Below, one piece after another: positions 17,844 through 30,000 of a DNA stretch of 64,000 nt (positions are counted from its first letter, which is position 1; every line of letters begins with the position of its first letter). Source of the stretch: Tritrichomonas musculus (Eukaryota; Parabasalia; Tritrichomonadida; Tritrichomonadidae). The position numbers and the translations under genes were made by a program. The notes beneath the pieces are model-generated. The model had not been told where the DNA came from and made no database searches. It worked only from the letters and a program-made list of their open reading frames with translations. Location of the stretch: NCBI GenBank assembly GCA_039105265.1, contig JAPFFF010000005.1, forward strand, positions 7,115,501 to 7,179,500, given 5' to 3'.

Positions 17844-20447
17844 TTAAGGTTTACTTAACAGTTCTACAAGAAGGTAAAAATTTCTTGCTTCAGCATTTCC
17901 CAAATCGGCGGCTTTTTTAAGGTACACGAGTCCTTCCTTTTGGTTTGCCCCAACTCCGTCACCTTTATAAAGAATCAAACCGTATCTATACATTGCATCA
18001 ACCATTCCTCCATCAGCTGCCATTTTGAAATACTTCAATGCCTCTTTTTTATCCATTTTAATTCCATCGCCAAAGAACATCATCACAGCGTAGTTATTCA
18101 TTGCGTAGATGTATCCATTATCGGCAGCCAATTTGAAATATTTGGCTGCTTCTTTCTTATTTTCAGGCATTCCATCGCCAGTCATTCGAACCAATCCGTA
18201 AAAATACATGCTTTCAGTATCACCTTTTTCAGCAGCTTTCTTTAAATATTGAGCCGCCTTTTTCCTATCAACTTTGACAGCGTTTCCAACAAAAAGCCAA
18301 ACACCATACAATGACATTGCAGGCAAAAAATTGTTGTCAGCTGATTTTTTAAGATATTTAATTCCTTCTGCTTGATTCTGTGCTATTCCATCGCCATTGA
18401 ATAACATTCTCGCATATGAATACATGCATTCATAGTTGCCTTTGTTCATTCCTAGTTTGTAGTATTTAGCAGCTTCTTTTTTGTTCTGTGCTATTCCATC
18501 ACCATTGAACAACATGTCTGCATAAGACAAAAAACAATCAGAAATGCCTTTATCACATCCTAATTTGAAATATTTGGCTGCTTCTTTTTTGTTGGTTGGA
18601 ACGCCATCACCATTAAATTGCATTGTTGCATATGGACCGATACATTCATCTTTTCCGTGATCTGCAGCCATTTTTAAATAACTTGCAGCTTCAAGTTTGT
18701 TCACATCAACTCCTCTTCCGTAATACAGAATGTTTGCCATTTCTAACATTGCATCAGTGAAGCCTTTGTCAGCTGACATTCGAATGTATCTTGCTGATTC
18801 ATGCAAATTAAGATCAATTTCTTTTCCTTCTTTTAACATTAATCCATAACAAAACATCGCTTCTTTATTATCAAGTTCAGCAGCTTTTTTCATTAACTGA
18901 TAACCTTGCTTTACATCAACGTTCTTCAATTCTCCAGTGATTATTAGTTGACTTAATTTTACCATTGCTAGAATGTTGCCTACTTCAACGGCCATAATAA
19001 AATACTTATATGCTTCTTGTTTATTTGCTCTAATTCCTTCTCCCCTCTCAAGCATCAATCCATAACTAAATAGTGCTTCAGGTTCTCCTTTGTCTGCTGC
19101 CATTTTCATGTATTTGACTGATTCTTTTAGATTCTTTTGAACACCTGTTCCATCAAGCAAAAGATTCGCATAAACTCGCATTGCATAACGAATTCCTAAA
19201 TCAGCTGCTTTCTTATAATAAATAGCAGCCTTCTTGTAATCAACTGGAACACCGTCGCCATAGAATAAAGCATCAGCATATGAATACAATGCATGCACAT
19301 TTTCATTGTTTTCTGCCATATTTTGCAATATAACAGCACTTTTCTTTTTTTCTTCTTCATTTCCTCGACGATTCATTGTTGATGCCCATAAAAACTTGGA
19401 TCTAGGAGAATCAGAGTTTTGCATTTTACTGCACAAATTCATTAATTCATCACCAAACAAAAAACGACTTTCTTTCTCTTCTTTGATGTTGAATGTCACG
19501 TGTTCGATTTTGTTTTTCATCTTTTTAATTGTTGTGAAATCCATCAAATTTGGGTCTTTTATATCATCATCAAACAAATCAAGATAGTCCTCAATTTCTT
19601 CATCATCAAGAACACCGAAAGCTTCTTTAAATTCTGCTTGCATCATTTCTGAATATATTTGGCCAAAGGTTGGTCTTTCCTCTGAATTTTTCGACCAGCA
19701 TTTTTCAAGGAAAACACGAATGATTTCATTCATTCCATTTGTATCTGGTCTTTTTCCATTTATCACATCTTCGATCAATTGGATGGGCGTTTTGTAACCA
19801 ACAAAAGGAGGCCTTCCTGTTATTACTTCGTATGCAAGCATTGAAAAAGCATAAACATCAATTTTCAATGAAAAATAATCGTCGCCAAAAATTTCAGGCG
19901 CCATGAACATCGGGGTTCCTTCTTCAGAGCTTAAATAAAGATCAGTTATGTCTTCCTTAGAAATTGCTGAACAACCAAAATCACAGATTTTAGGATTCAG
20001 GTCTTTATCAAGCAAAATGTTGCCTGGTTTTAAGTCGCGATGCACGATTCCTTTGAAATGCAGATATTTCATTCCAAGTGCAACTCCGATTAGAATTATG
20101 AATTTCTTGGTTGATGTAAAATCATGTCTGGCTAGTGAAACACGCTCTTTTTGAAGCATTTCTTGAAGAGAGCCGTTCGGCAAGTAATCTGAGATTATTA
20201 CTGGTTGATTTATTTCATCTGTATTCTTAAAATAGTATCCATATGTGGTCAAAATTGCTTGATTGTTCACTTTTGAATATGATTTTATTTCTTTGGAAAA
20301 GGATTCATCTGCTGATTTCATTTCTTTGGCAGCATATAGTTTATGATCTTCTTTGTTCTCTATTAGAAATATTTCTCCAAATGTTCCTTCTCCAATTTTT
20401 TTAATAACTTTGAAATCTTCTATACTGAGTTCTGGAAATACATCCAT
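17844..20447 (-). CDS. TKL-like protein kinase with C-terminal Sel1 repeats
   Basis: 867 aa. The kinase domain lies at about 10-275: glycine loop GEGTFGE (19-25), lysine in AAKEM (K41), catalytic loop HRDLKPGN (136-143), DFG (156-158), GTPMFMAPE, and a conserved ERPTF segment closing the C-lobe. It should be an active kinase. A linker of about 90 aa follows, then about 13-14 Sel1/TPR-like repeats of 36 aa (consensus A--YFK-AAD-G---AM--YG-ML--GDGV--NK--A) to the end at 867. Sel1 arrays are superhelical protein-binding scaffolds, so the repeats probably recruit substrates or regulators. Kinase-Sel1 fusions are a large family in Tritrichomonas-type genomes, though membership here is inferred from architecture. 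No membrane segment is seen. It shares a 658-bp divergent upstream region with the HEAT-repeat gene. Confidence 0.9.
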   Translation of the reverse strand: MDVFPELSIEDFKVIKKIGEGTFGEIFLIENKEDHKLYAAKEMKSADESFSKEIKSYSKVNNQAILTTYGYYFKNTDEINQPVIISDYLPNGSLQEMLQKERVSLARHDFTSTKKFIILIGVALGMKYLHFKGIVHRDLKPGNILLDKDLNPKICDFGCSAISKEDITDLYLSSEEGTPMFMAPEIFGDDYFSLKIDVYAFSMLAYEVITGRPPFVGYKTPIQLIEDVINGKRPDTNGMNEIIRVFLEKCWSKNSEERPTFGQIYSEMMQAEFKEAFGVLDDEEIEDYLDLFDDDIKDPNLMDFTTIKKMKNKIEHVTFNIKEEKESRFLFGDELMNLCSKMQNSDSPRSKFLWASTMNRRGNEEEKKKSAVILQNMAENNENVHALYSYADALFYGDGVPVDYKKAAIYYKKAADLGIRYAMRVYANLLLDGTGVQKNLKESVKYMKMAADKGEPEALFSYGLMLERGEGIRANKQEAYKYFIMAVEVGNILAMVKLSQLIITGELKNVDVKQGYQLMKKAAELDNKEAMFCYGLMLKEGKEIDLNLHESARYIRMSADKGFTDAMLEMANILYYGRGVDVNKLEAASYLKMAADHGKDECIGPYATMQFNGDGVPTNKKEAAKYFKLGCDKGISDCFLSYADMLFNGDGIAQNKKEAAKYYKLGMNKGNYECMYSYARMLFNGDGIAQNQAEGIKYLKKSADNNFLPAMSLYGVWLFVGNAVKVDRKKAAQYLKKAAEKGDTESMYFYGLVRMTGDGMPENKKEAAKYFKLAADNGYIYAMNNYAVMMFFGDGIKMDKKEALKYFKMAADGGMVDAMYRYGLILYKGDGVGANQKEGLVYLKKAADLGNAEARNFYLLVELLSKP

Positions 20448-21105
20448 GATTATATTTTTTTTTCAATTACTTTAAATTTTGTTAATTTGACCAAAATGTC
20501 ACTTAAATTGTGAGAAAAAAAAAGTAGTCATTTAACCAAAAAATTGGTTATAAAAAAAAAAAAAACATGCGGCATTTTTTTAATATTTTTACCTTTGTGA
20601 ATTGAATCTGAATTATGATTTGAATTTTCTTCTATATGCAGAATTTCACTAAGAACCTACTTTAGTTTTATATTCCAATAATAATATTTTTTAGTTCATG
20701 ATAAATAGTAAAAATTTTGCTTACATAAATGCTATTTATTAATGATTAACAGAATAAATTAACATCAATTGTGATTATTATCACAAAGTAAGCATTATTC
20801 ATTTTAATGAATAGCAAACGTCAACATCGAATATTCACATACTGAAATAGTTTTCTTTTTCAAAGTTTCAAAGGATAAAAGTGAAGAGAATTATTTTTAC
20901 TAATATAATAATAATTAAGATTACCATTTGTTGAAGGTTTTGGAATGGTACATTATTGATATATCATTTTATAGTTATAAATTAATCAATTAATATAAAT
21001 AATATATTTTTAATGTTTGATAAGCGCTCTTATTGAAGATACTCTTCTTTTTTATTTTTTTGAAACTTTTTCTATATATACGATAGAATCTCAATTTAAA
21101 TCAAG
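20448..21105. promoter_or_regulatory. Divergent intergenic region rich in dyads
   Basis: The upstream regions of two divergent genes meet here. Several perfect or near-perfect inverted repeats occur: AACCAA-N4-TTGGTT (about 20534-20549), TTGTGAT-TATT-ATCACAA (about 20768-20785) and TATTCATT-TT-AATGAATA (about 20796-20813). AT-rich DNA makes some dyads by chance, but the G/C-containing ones are less expected. No gene is visible. Confidence 0.35.
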
Positions 21106-24100
21106 ATGAATGAAATTATACCGATTTTAAATTCAATAATTAATGGCGAGACTATCCAAAACGCAAACGCAGTTATTGGTCACGAATTACAAATGATTAT
21201 TTCGAGTATGCAAAAAAATCCTTCTTCAGTTGATGATTTTCCAGATTTTGAAGAATTATTTTTTTCTCTGATTAATTCCAGAACGATTCACCTTTCATCG
21301 GTTGTTTCAAACTCTCTTGGTATATGCCTTGCTTTATATTATCAAACGCATAAAATATCGCATTGGAAATTTATATCGATAATCAATGATTCAATATCTA
21401 GGTCATCAGTTGCTGGTATTGTTGTACTTGGTATTGTTGCACGTCATTCTACAGAAGGAATAAAATCGCAGCTTCCTTCATTAATCACTTCGATGCTTCA
21501 AATAAATAAAAATTCGATGCAGCCCTTTATATGCCAATGTTTTCGCCGAATAATAAAAGGGACAGGTACCTTTATTACCAAATCGATTACAGACATTTTT
21601 TCCTATATTACTAAACATATGAATAATCCATCGGTAGATTCCATGAAAATTGAATGCTTCCGAACCATATCCGCCCTATTTATATACTCCAAAATCAGCA
21701 TAGATAAGATACTTCCATTACTCAATCAAATGCTCCAATATTCAACGAGTTACACACATCGTTACGCTGCAGCCAAATCTCTAGCTTCTATCGGCTTCGA
21801 CGGTTGCTCTAAAGACGTAGAACTGGCCAACAATACGAAAGGCGAGAACATAAATCCTTTCCAATTCTTTTTCAAGCTGATATTTGACCTTTCTCCTCGT
21901 GATTCAAGCATTCCGACGATATCGTCTTCATTTGTCATTTTTTTGCGGTTTTTTGAACCGATTTTCGTCATTGAAAATTTGAGATACCTTCTGAATTTCG
22001 TAATTGACTTCACTTCACTTAAATCAGTATCACTCACATCTCTATCGTCCCTCTCAATTTCGGTTTTCAATGCGGTTGTGAGGTCAGCCGGGGAGTCGAT
22101 TTCAACGTCCATTTGCAACCTGACTTTGGAGCAGCTAAAAGACAAGGTTCCAAATGGCGGTTTGTCAACGGTTGCTCTCACAATTTTCGTTCACTTCACC
22201 TTCATGTCGAAGTTGTCGTCAAGCGTCATCACGACGATAGCCAAGTCGATGTACAGCTTCCTTTCTACGACACGTTCTGACATACGAAGACTTGCAACCG
22301 CTTTTTTTGCGGTTTTGGCTCAAAAAGATCCGGCAATTTCAGCTCTCTATTACAAGACATTTGTCGACTTTTTGAATAACTTGTCGAAGGCAAAAGAACA
22401 TGAAGTTGACGGTTTTTCAAGGGCGGTTGTTTACAATGTGATTTATGGAAAAATTGATGAAAACGAGATTTTGAATGTCTGCATTCAAATGCTCAAGAAT
22501 GGCACTTTTATTCCTTATTCATTCATGATTCTAGCGGCCATTCAAAAGAGGCGGGCAACCATTCAAAAAGCTCAATATATAGAAATTTTTCAATACATTG
22601 AAAAATGCACCAAAACACCAAAGGGCATGAAATATGCGTCACTTTTTGTCCATCAAATAATTCAGTCAAAAGTGAACTCAAAATTCACTGAGTTGAATCA
22701 ATATATAATTCAATACATCACTTCATTCATTCAAAATTGCGAGCCATTGAAATACTCATCGCCAACTTACTTGACCTTCCTCAACATTGTCCGAGAAGCA
22801 AGCTCAATGGTCAAGCAAATTCCGAACCTATCGTCTTCAGTGGCCACTCTTTGCGTCCTTCTCGTTAACAAGTTCATAACCGCCGAAATTGCCGATCAAC
22901 TTCATCCTTTTGCAGGCCAAATCGACCAGGTAAACGAGCTCTATAACGTGAAGGTTCCTCCTCCTTGTGCGACAACGCTCGACAGCACGTCTCAGACAAT
23001 CTATCAAGTGTTTCTCGACATCTCGAACAGTTCGAGCAACAGATTCAACTTGATCAAAGAGATCGACAACTCGTTCTCGACGTGGCTCTTGCTGGCTGAC
23101 AACAGCAACAAAGCGTCGATTATCTCGTCACTTTTTGCTCAATCGAAGAGTGTCGAGAGCAACCTTGGGAAGATTGTGCTGATAAGGACACTTTTGACAA
23201 GGCCAAAATTGACCAGTTTTCTGCCAAATGACGGTTTACCGTTCATTCTCAATTTTGAGGCATCGAACAATCGGGTGCTGCAGAGATACGCGGCAACAAC
23301 GGCTGCAAGATGGCTCAAGCTGCACCCTGAACTGGCGGACGCGTGCTACGAGTACTTGGAGAAGCCAACGAGGAGTGTCACTTTTGCATGCACTCTGTTT
23401 GCTGAGCTGTCAAAAGGACTGGACGATCCGAGCAGATGCATCTTGATCATAATGAACATAATGAAGAAGCAGCCGCTCACGTCGCCTCTGTTTGCGATCT
23501 CTTTCTTGCTCAAAAATTGCGGAGAAAAGATTTCAAACGACGTGAATTTGAGTGCAATGGTGATGTCACTTCTGAACAAGTCAGCTTTCAGCGACTACTT
23601 GAGGAATCCATCTGCAATGGTCTTCTATAAAAACTGCTTCTTCCACCTCAAGTCAGTCCACCCGTCTGTCATATTCTCGCTCATGAACTTCCCAGTCTTC
23701 AGGAACTTCGCAATGCTGCAGGGACTCGAGCTGCTCAAGGTAATGAACCCAAACGAGTGCTTCCAGTTTAAGGCCAAATTAATTAACCTTAGATCAAGTT
23801 CAGAACTCAGCCTATCGTCCCAGGACATGACCAAGCAAACAAGCACAAATTCACCATCCAAGGATAATTCTAGTGAAAACATAAATTCACCTTCTAAGGC
23901 CAATTCAACCGAAAACATAAATTCACCTTCTAAGGTCAATTCAACCGAAAACATGAATTCTGGTGATGTTGGTTTGGATGTGAAGTCAAATTTGTCTTTC
24001 TGTTCTGGAGGTTTGGTTGATGGCTTGCTTTTGAAGGGCATCTATGTTTCTAAGCATCTGCCGCACATGATTCTTGCTCACATGTACAAGTACATAGACA

Positions 24101-26160
24101 CCATTGAAGATGTTCCGGGCATGTTCACTCTCCTTCAGCAGACTCACCTTACAATTGTGAGCGAGTCTCTTCTCCGCTCAGTGAGCAAGTTCCCCGACCT
24201 GAAGTTTTGGACAGACATGTGCAAGCGCGTTGTCCTCAACAAGTGCGTCCCTCCAGCGGAGCGCAGGAACGAGATCCGCGTTCTTCCCACTCGTGTTGTT
24301 CTGATTGTAGCGATGAAAGTAGTTGTCAAGCTAGTCAACAAGATCCGCGAGCTGTTTCCTCTTGAGCTGAACTGCGTAGATGACATTGTTTCAATTGCAT
24401 TCAATTCAGTTCAAATAAACGATAGAAAAGTGGACTTCCATAGCTTCTCAATTCTAGCAGCCGTCCTTCGTGCTTTCATCGACGTCAGAAATCGCGATGG
24501 CGCACTTTTGAATACTTATTTGGCCCAATTCCATCCAATGCTTCGTCACGCACTCGACGGAACACGCGCAATCAAGAACGTCGCGGCCTTCGTCATTGCC
24601 TACTTGAACTTCCTCGCTGAGAGCGAGAACCAACTTCTTTCGGAGGCCCTCAAGATCACCCAGAAAGGACTCCTGAAGACCGAGAATTCAATCATTTCAG
24701 CATTGAAGGCCAAACAGGCCGATAGCCAATTCAATATTGAAACATTTGTCACTTTTTGCAGAATTAAGTGTAGGCTATTGACTCTTTGCAATGAAGGTGA
24801 AAATGAGTCAAAGAAAATGGAGAAAATAACCGTCGAATTAATTCGGTTAATTTGCGAAAACAAGTGCCATTTGAGTGACCTTGAAGACGAATTGACTGAC
24901 TTTGTTTCAATTTCAATGCCGATCGTTTCAAATGACGTTAAAAAGCTCATCTTTCTCCTCTTGATTAGCGACCTTTCTAGACCAGCTGTCAAGGCCGCGC
25001 TCTTGAGTTCTCTCACAATTCTTCTCGATGATTCAATTGAGAAGAACGATAGAAATTTCATTACTGATGAGGAGTTAAAATACGTTATTTTGCTTGTTGC
25101 GAAGAACAGGGACTATTTTAGCTCATCGTTGGACAATGATGACAACACTCAGCTGTTCGACGATACAGACTCCCTTGACACAAATTTCTATTGGATTTCA
25201 AAGCTATCGTCAAAACTTTCATTGATCAAAAAGTTCAATTATTTGACCTTCCTCACAAAAGTGGCACAACTTATTCCAATTAACGAAAGTTGGAATTACA
25301 TCTTCTCTCTCGCAATCGAGTGTCGGCCCATCTGCTTCTCCTCTCTTTCTGTTTTACTCGACAGAATGAAAAAAGAGAAAATTGAAACTTTTTTGCCTTA
25401 TGTTATCAATTTTTTGCCTATTCTTTTTTCATATGACAACTGCCTCCCTTTCTTCGTCCAGCTGTTTGACAAGCAATATCTATCGCCACCTCTTGCTGAC
25501 CAGATATTGAAATTGGTCGCCAATTTAAATTTGAATGAAGAAAAAATAAACCTCAGAAAATTTGAGGTGCTTAAATATGGACTCATTCAATTTGGTGAAT
25601 TTGACCTCTCTGCCGTTGACGACATTTGTAAGTTTGTTACTAGGGAAGGAAATCTCGTTCCTCAAGGAATCAACTTCATCGCATCTTTGCTTGTTGACAA
25701 GAAAAGTGCCAAAATTGGACTCAACATTTTATTCAATGGTGTGGCTGACTCTATCGTTCTTTCAATTCCGTCAAGTTTGAATAGTCTCCCTAGAATTCTC
25801 CACTTTTTCAATCTGGCCTATTCAAAATTGAATGAGGTCTGTTTGATTGACGATTTTCATTCAAAATTTGAGGGCTTTGAAAAATCTTTGATTTCTATCG
25901 TCTTCTTCGCTCTGAAATTCGCTGGAAATCAGAAAGGAAAAGAGGCCGTCGTTCAGCCTTCTTTGCTGATTCTCAGAAAATTGAATGAGGAGTACGTTAA
26001 AGAAAAATTTGAGAACGATTCAAGAAAAAGTGAATTGATTCAATCAATAAAGCCACCAAGAGTCAAAAAAGCAGCTGTTATTGAACTTAAGACATTTGGT
26101 AATGTCAAGCCAAGCACTGCAACTAAATGGCAGACATTGGAAATTGAAGATGATGATTGA
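21106..26160 (+). CDS. HEAT-repeat protein, HEATR5/Laa1-like
   Basis: 1684 aa of paired amphipathic helices typical of HEAT/ARM solenoids over most of the length (for example YAAAKSLASIG, RRLATAFFAVLAQKDPAISALYY, RYAATTAARWLKLHPELADACYEYL). The general layout resembles HEATR5/Laa1, large HEAT proteins that bind the AP-1 clathrin adaptor in Golgi-endosome traffic; this is a tentative family assignment by pattern. A short disordered insert of three 12-residue repeats sits at about residues 915-950. There is no membrane segment. The C-terminus is basic, then acidic (EIEDDD). Codon choice in the middle third is much richer in G/C than in the first and last parts. Other large HEAT families, such as proteasome-adaptor (ECM29-like) or importin-like proteins, are alternatives. 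Confidence 0.6.
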   Translation: MNEIIPILNSIINGETIQNANAVIGHELQMIISSMQKNPSSVDDFPDFEELFFSLINSRTIHLSSVVSNSLGICLALYYQTHKISHWKFISIINDSISRSSVAGIVVLGIVARHSTEGIKSQLPSLITSMLQINKNSMQPFICQCFRRIIKGTGTFITKSITDIFSYITKHMNNPSVDSMKIECFRTISALFIYSKISIDKILPLLNQMLQYSTSYTHRYAAAKSLASIGFDGCSKDVELANNTKGENINPFQFFFKLIFDLSPRDSSIPTISSSFVIFLRFFEPIFVIENLRYLLNFVIDFTSLKSVSLTSLSSLSISVFNAVVRSAGESISTSICNLTLEQLKDKVPNGGLSTVALTIFVHFTFMSKLSSSVITTIAKSMYSFLSTTRSDIRRLATAFFAVLAQKDPAISALYYKTFVDFLNNLSKAKEHEVDGFSRAVVYNVIYGKIDENEILNVCIQMLKNGTFIPYSFMILAAIQKRRATIQKAQYIEIFQYIEKCTKTPKGMKYASLFVHQIIQSKVNSKFTELNQYIIQYITSFIQNCEPLKYSSPTYLTFLNIVREASSMVKQIPNLSSSVATLCVLLVNKFITAEIADQLHPFAGQIDQVNELYNVKVPPPCATTLDSTSQTIYQVFLDISNSSSNRFNLIKEIDNSFSTWLLLADNSNKASIISSLFAQSKSVESNLGKIVLIRTLLTRPKLTSFLPNDGLPFILNFEASNNRVLQRYAATTAARWLKLHPELADACYEYLEKPTRSVTFACTLFAELSKGLDDPSRCILIIMNIMKKQPLTSPLFAISFLLKNCGEKISNDVNLSAMVMSLLNKSAFSDYLRNPSAMVFYKNCFFHLKSVHPSVIFSLMNFPVFRNFAMLQGLELLKVMNPNECFQFKAKLINLRSSSELSLSSQDMTKQTSTNSPSKDNSSENINSPSKANSTENINSPSKVNSTENMNSGDVGLDVKSNLSFCSGGLVDGLLLKGIYVSKHLPHMILAHMYKYIDTIEDVPGMFTLLQQTHLTIVSESLLRSVSKFPDLKFWTDMCKRVVLNKCVPPAERRNEIRVLPTRVVLIVAMKVVVKLVNKIRELFPLELNCVDDIVSIAFNSVQINDRKVDFHSFSILAAVLRAFIDVRNRDGALLNTYLAQFHPMLRHALDGTRAIKNVAAFVIAYLNFLAESENQLLSEALKITQKGLLKTENSIISALKAKQADSQFNIETFVTFCRIKCRLLTLCNEGENESKKMEKITVELIRLICENKCHLSDLEDELTDFVSISMPIVSNDVKKLIFLLLISDLSRPAVKAALLSSLTILLDDSIEKNDRNFITDEELKYVILLVAKNRDYFSSSLDNDDNTQLFDDTDSLDTNFYWISKLSSKLSLIKKFNYLTFLTKVAQLIPINESWNYIFSLAIECRPICFSSLSVLLDRMKKEKIETFLPYVINFLPILFSYDNCLPFFVQLFDKQYLSPPLADQILKLVANLNLNEEKINLRKFEVLKYGLIQFGEFDLSAVDDICKFVTREGNLVPQGINFIASLLVDKKSAKIGLNILFNGVADSIVLSIPSSLNSLPRILHFFNLAYSKLNEVCLIDDFHSKFEGFEKSLISIVFFALKFAGNQKGKEAVVQPSLLILRKLNEEYVKEKFENDSRKSELIQSIKPPRVKKAAVIELKTFGNVKPSTATKWQTLEIEDDD
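23848..23955 (+). repeat. 36-bp coding tandem repeat, three copies
   Basis: Three head-to-tail units encode NSPSK-NS-ENI (12 residues). Copies two and three are almost identical at the DNA level; the first is slightly diverged. They form a loop-like Ser/Asn insert inside the HEAT solenoid. Confidence 0.9.
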
Positions 26161-27063
26161 TGATAATCTATCACAAAAAAATTATTGTTGTTATTTTTAT
26201 TATTCATTATAAATCTTTGAAGAAATGATTAGTAATATTATATATATATATATATATATCGATTTTATAATAATTATATTATTATTAAAATAAAATATTC
26301 TATTTACAGTATTAATTTGAAAAAATATGTATTACGTTTTTCTGAAAAATACATTACATTTATCAATTTTTTGAAAGTAACAAAAAATGATATAATTTAA
26401 AAACTTTTATTTAATAATTATGTGCCAAAACATAAAATTTCCTTTGTTTTCGAGTGGCACAAAATACAATGTGTATGAGATATTGAAAATATTAAGTATT
26501 TTTTTAACAAAGATTACCAATTAATTGTATTTATTAATGAATGTATGCTTTTGATATAATATTGATTTACAATTGAATAATTTTAATCATAATATAGATA
26601 TCTTTCTTTATTAATTCTATTTTAAGATATAAAATCATAAAAATTTTAAATACTCTTAAATTCAATTATTTTGTATAAATAATTATTTTAGATATCTTAA
26701 TATAGCTTTATCATCATAAAAATCTGAAAAATAACTTCCTATTTTAAAAATTATAATTTAGATATAGTGAATTATTTAATTTATATATATAAATAATTAA
26801 ATTCATATTAAATCTTAAATATTTACCAAAATTTTAATTTCTATCATTTTTGATCAATATATTACATTTATAATATCTTTTAATAATCACATTATTTTTC
26901 ATAATAATATAAGTTAATTTATATATACTAAAATGATAATCTTAAAATAATATTATTTTTATAGTTAAAATATTTTTATATTGCGATATGCTAATTTTTA
27001 AAATTTCAATTTCTTCTTAACAAACAAATTGAAAGATTAGAAAATAGCAAATAAAAAATATTC
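26161..27063. other. Extremely AT-rich spacer
   Basis: About 900 bp with very few G or C bases. It includes a (TA)n microsatellite at about 26239-26259. No open frame, tRNA box or clear dyad of note. It holds the 3' end of the HEAT gene and the promoter of the BEACH gene. Confidence 0.55.
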
Positions 27064-30000
27064 ATGTTTAAGAAAATAGCAAATATAATTCCAAGGCGTA
27101 ATTCTACGACTCAAAATCCGAATCAAGCAGATCAAGATAGCCAAGTAAATATTTTTGCAAAAAACCTCGAATTATTCAATACTATCAAAGACAAGCCCGA
27201 CAGAGTACAGCTTTTCGAAAGAACAATTTCGCATTTTAAGGAATCTTTCTACGATATTGACCACGATCAAGCCCAAGATCCTCATGTACGCTCAACATTA
27301 CAAAAATATTGCGAATTAGGTGCTGAACTAGGCACATCCATTGTTTCTAATCAGTCAAAACTTGAATTATTTGTTGATTCTTTAATTTTTATATTTCATA
27401 CTTACTCTGATTTACCAGGTTCAAGTAAATATATTACGTTTTTCTATGATTTAATTCAAACATTAAAAAAGACACCAGAAATTTTAGATTCAGTATTTGG
27501 TGCTTTTACAATTTTATTTCGATCGAAAGGTTTTTTCCGTAAATTTCTCAAAACCGATGGATATACCCTAATTTACACCTCATTTTATATGAAATTTGTT
27601 TCCAAAGAATGCCAAGACCAATTCAATCACCTACTTTTCGACAACATTCCCAAAGATTTTACAAATTATTATCCACAAGAAGGATTACTCGAACTTTTTG
27701 TTAGCAGTCTATCCTCCTCGACCAAAGAAGCCACGAACACGTCAACGCTTACTCCAACCGCTGAAATAATAACTCCTTCTTCTGTTACATTTATCTGCAA
27801 CTTTTTGACAACTTTTCACAAATTTGATTCTGACATTTTCACCAAATTTGACGATAAACAAGGCTTTTTGAATCTTAACAACTATCTTATTTTGAACAAT
27901 CAAGAGATTGCCACCTCCATTTACCAAAAGATGCTCATTGTAAGTAACGGCAGTCCTTCTGTTATTTCAAATTTGTTCATTCTTTACACGCGAGAGCAAA
28001 CGAAGCCTGAAATACGAACTTCCTTGTTGAATCTCCTCTACACGTTATCTGTGCCAGCACTAGCACAAGCGACAGAGACTTCCGCGCCAACAGCGCAAGC
28101 GCCAACATCATCAGCAAGCAAAGAGTCAGGCAGTTCTTGGAATCGTGGACTTGATCTTTTCAAAGTTTCAAGTTTGTCAACTTTAATCACGGGAAACAAC
28201 GATACAAATAACGATACAGGTAACGGTTCACAAACCGCCAGAAGAATATCTTCTTCACCCAATTTGCCACAAACTGTTTTTTCATTGGACACCATCTTCC
28301 AAATTGCGCCGATTCAACTGTGGATTTTACCACCGCCGCAATTGAATCGAGAAGGACTGATTTTGATTGCCATTTATTTGAAGGAATTGTCAAGAAGTGG
28401 CACTTTTCCAATCAAGTCATCATTAAGCGCAATCTTGCAGATAATTAGACCACCAATTAAATCTGGAAATGAAATTCCAATTGATAGTTTTTTGGAGCTA
28501 ATTGAAAGCGCAATTACACAACGTGAATTGGCCATTCAAGATTTAATTGAGAAGAAGTTCATTGAAGATTTCATTCTGTTACCAAGTGAACAAGATGTTG
28601 CACTTTATTTTGAGAAGCATTTGCTATTTAGATTGATTATTATTAAGATTTATTCAGATAAAAATGCAAGTGAGTTCCGATTCCCTGTTGTTCAAAAGTT
28701 CATTTTAGTTTCCAAATATTTGAAGAACATGAAAGATTTCATTGATTTCTTATCTGCACTTTTCTCCCGGCACTTTTCACAGCAGATTATTCCATTGATG
28801 CTTAATTTCATATCGAATAAAGACTTGGTTCTTTTGTTTGAATCTGAGTTGCAAAAGAGAGGTGAATGTTATCATTATTTCCTCGATTGTAACGGCTTTA
28901 TTTATTTGGATGAATTTATGAAAACAAATCCAAGTCAAGTTGATGAAGTTATTCGATTAATTGCCTCTTTATCTTACACTTGCCCTAAGAATGAAATCAA
29001 TGAATGGCTATTAAATCAACCAAACAGTTCACCAATCTTTACTTATGATAAAGATTTCTTGGGTCAAGCAGCATTTGCATTTAGAACTGATACAACAATG
29101 CTAATGATTCCTTCTTTTTTCCCTTTCATTCAAGAAGCGAATTTTGACACTTCAATAATGACCAATCTTTATCTTGCTGGAAAATATGGAATTCCGATGT
29201 ATAAGAAATTATTCGGTGATTTATTTAAATATGAAAATATTCCTTATATTAATTTCATATCGGATCGATTCATTCTTCCTGAAGACGTTCCAACAATATT
29301 GAATTCTGATCTCTGTTCGAGCTTTGTTCATAGAGATCTTCCTCATTTTTCTGTTTATGAATTCATTCCTGAATTATTCAGAAGTTCTTATTTCAAGATA
29401 AGTTCCTATGATTTTGTGTCACTTTTCTTTAATTTCAAACGATTCCAACCTATAGCTGTAACTGTCTTTCACAATAAAGCATTTGTTATTAAGGTTGAAG
29501 CTGATACATTCATGATTTATTCACCAAAAAATCAATTGATATATAATTGTGTAATTCAAGAGAATGTTTGGAATCACATTGTTTTCAATTTTAAGAATTA
29601 TAGACGAAGACTTGAAATTGAAATGAATGGTAACAAGTTATGTGCAATTGATACAACTCTTACCAATAATAATTCAATGAATAATAATGATCTTTTCGGC
29701 TTGGGAAGTTCTTCTGTTGATGGGATGAACATCATTGTTGGTGATGATGAGAAACCAATCGAAAGTGGCTTTTTAGTTGCCAAAAAGATTCTCGTTGCCG
29801 ATAATTCATTAAGTGACACAAAGAACATTTGGCACATGTCACCTGCACATTCTTACAAAGGCTTGAAAGATGCACATATTGAAAAAATTGAATACGTTTT
29901 CATTTCACATTACCAAGGATTTGCATCGTATTTTAACACTGTTTTAAATCTTGAAGAAATCTTTTTGAAGTTTGATAATGAGAAAGATATTGCTAACTTG

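Noticed and set aside
21762-25061. Several reverse open frames (60-153 codons) inside the HEAT gene
   Set aside because: They lie fully opposite a strong coding frame with solenoid signature and have no domain of their own.
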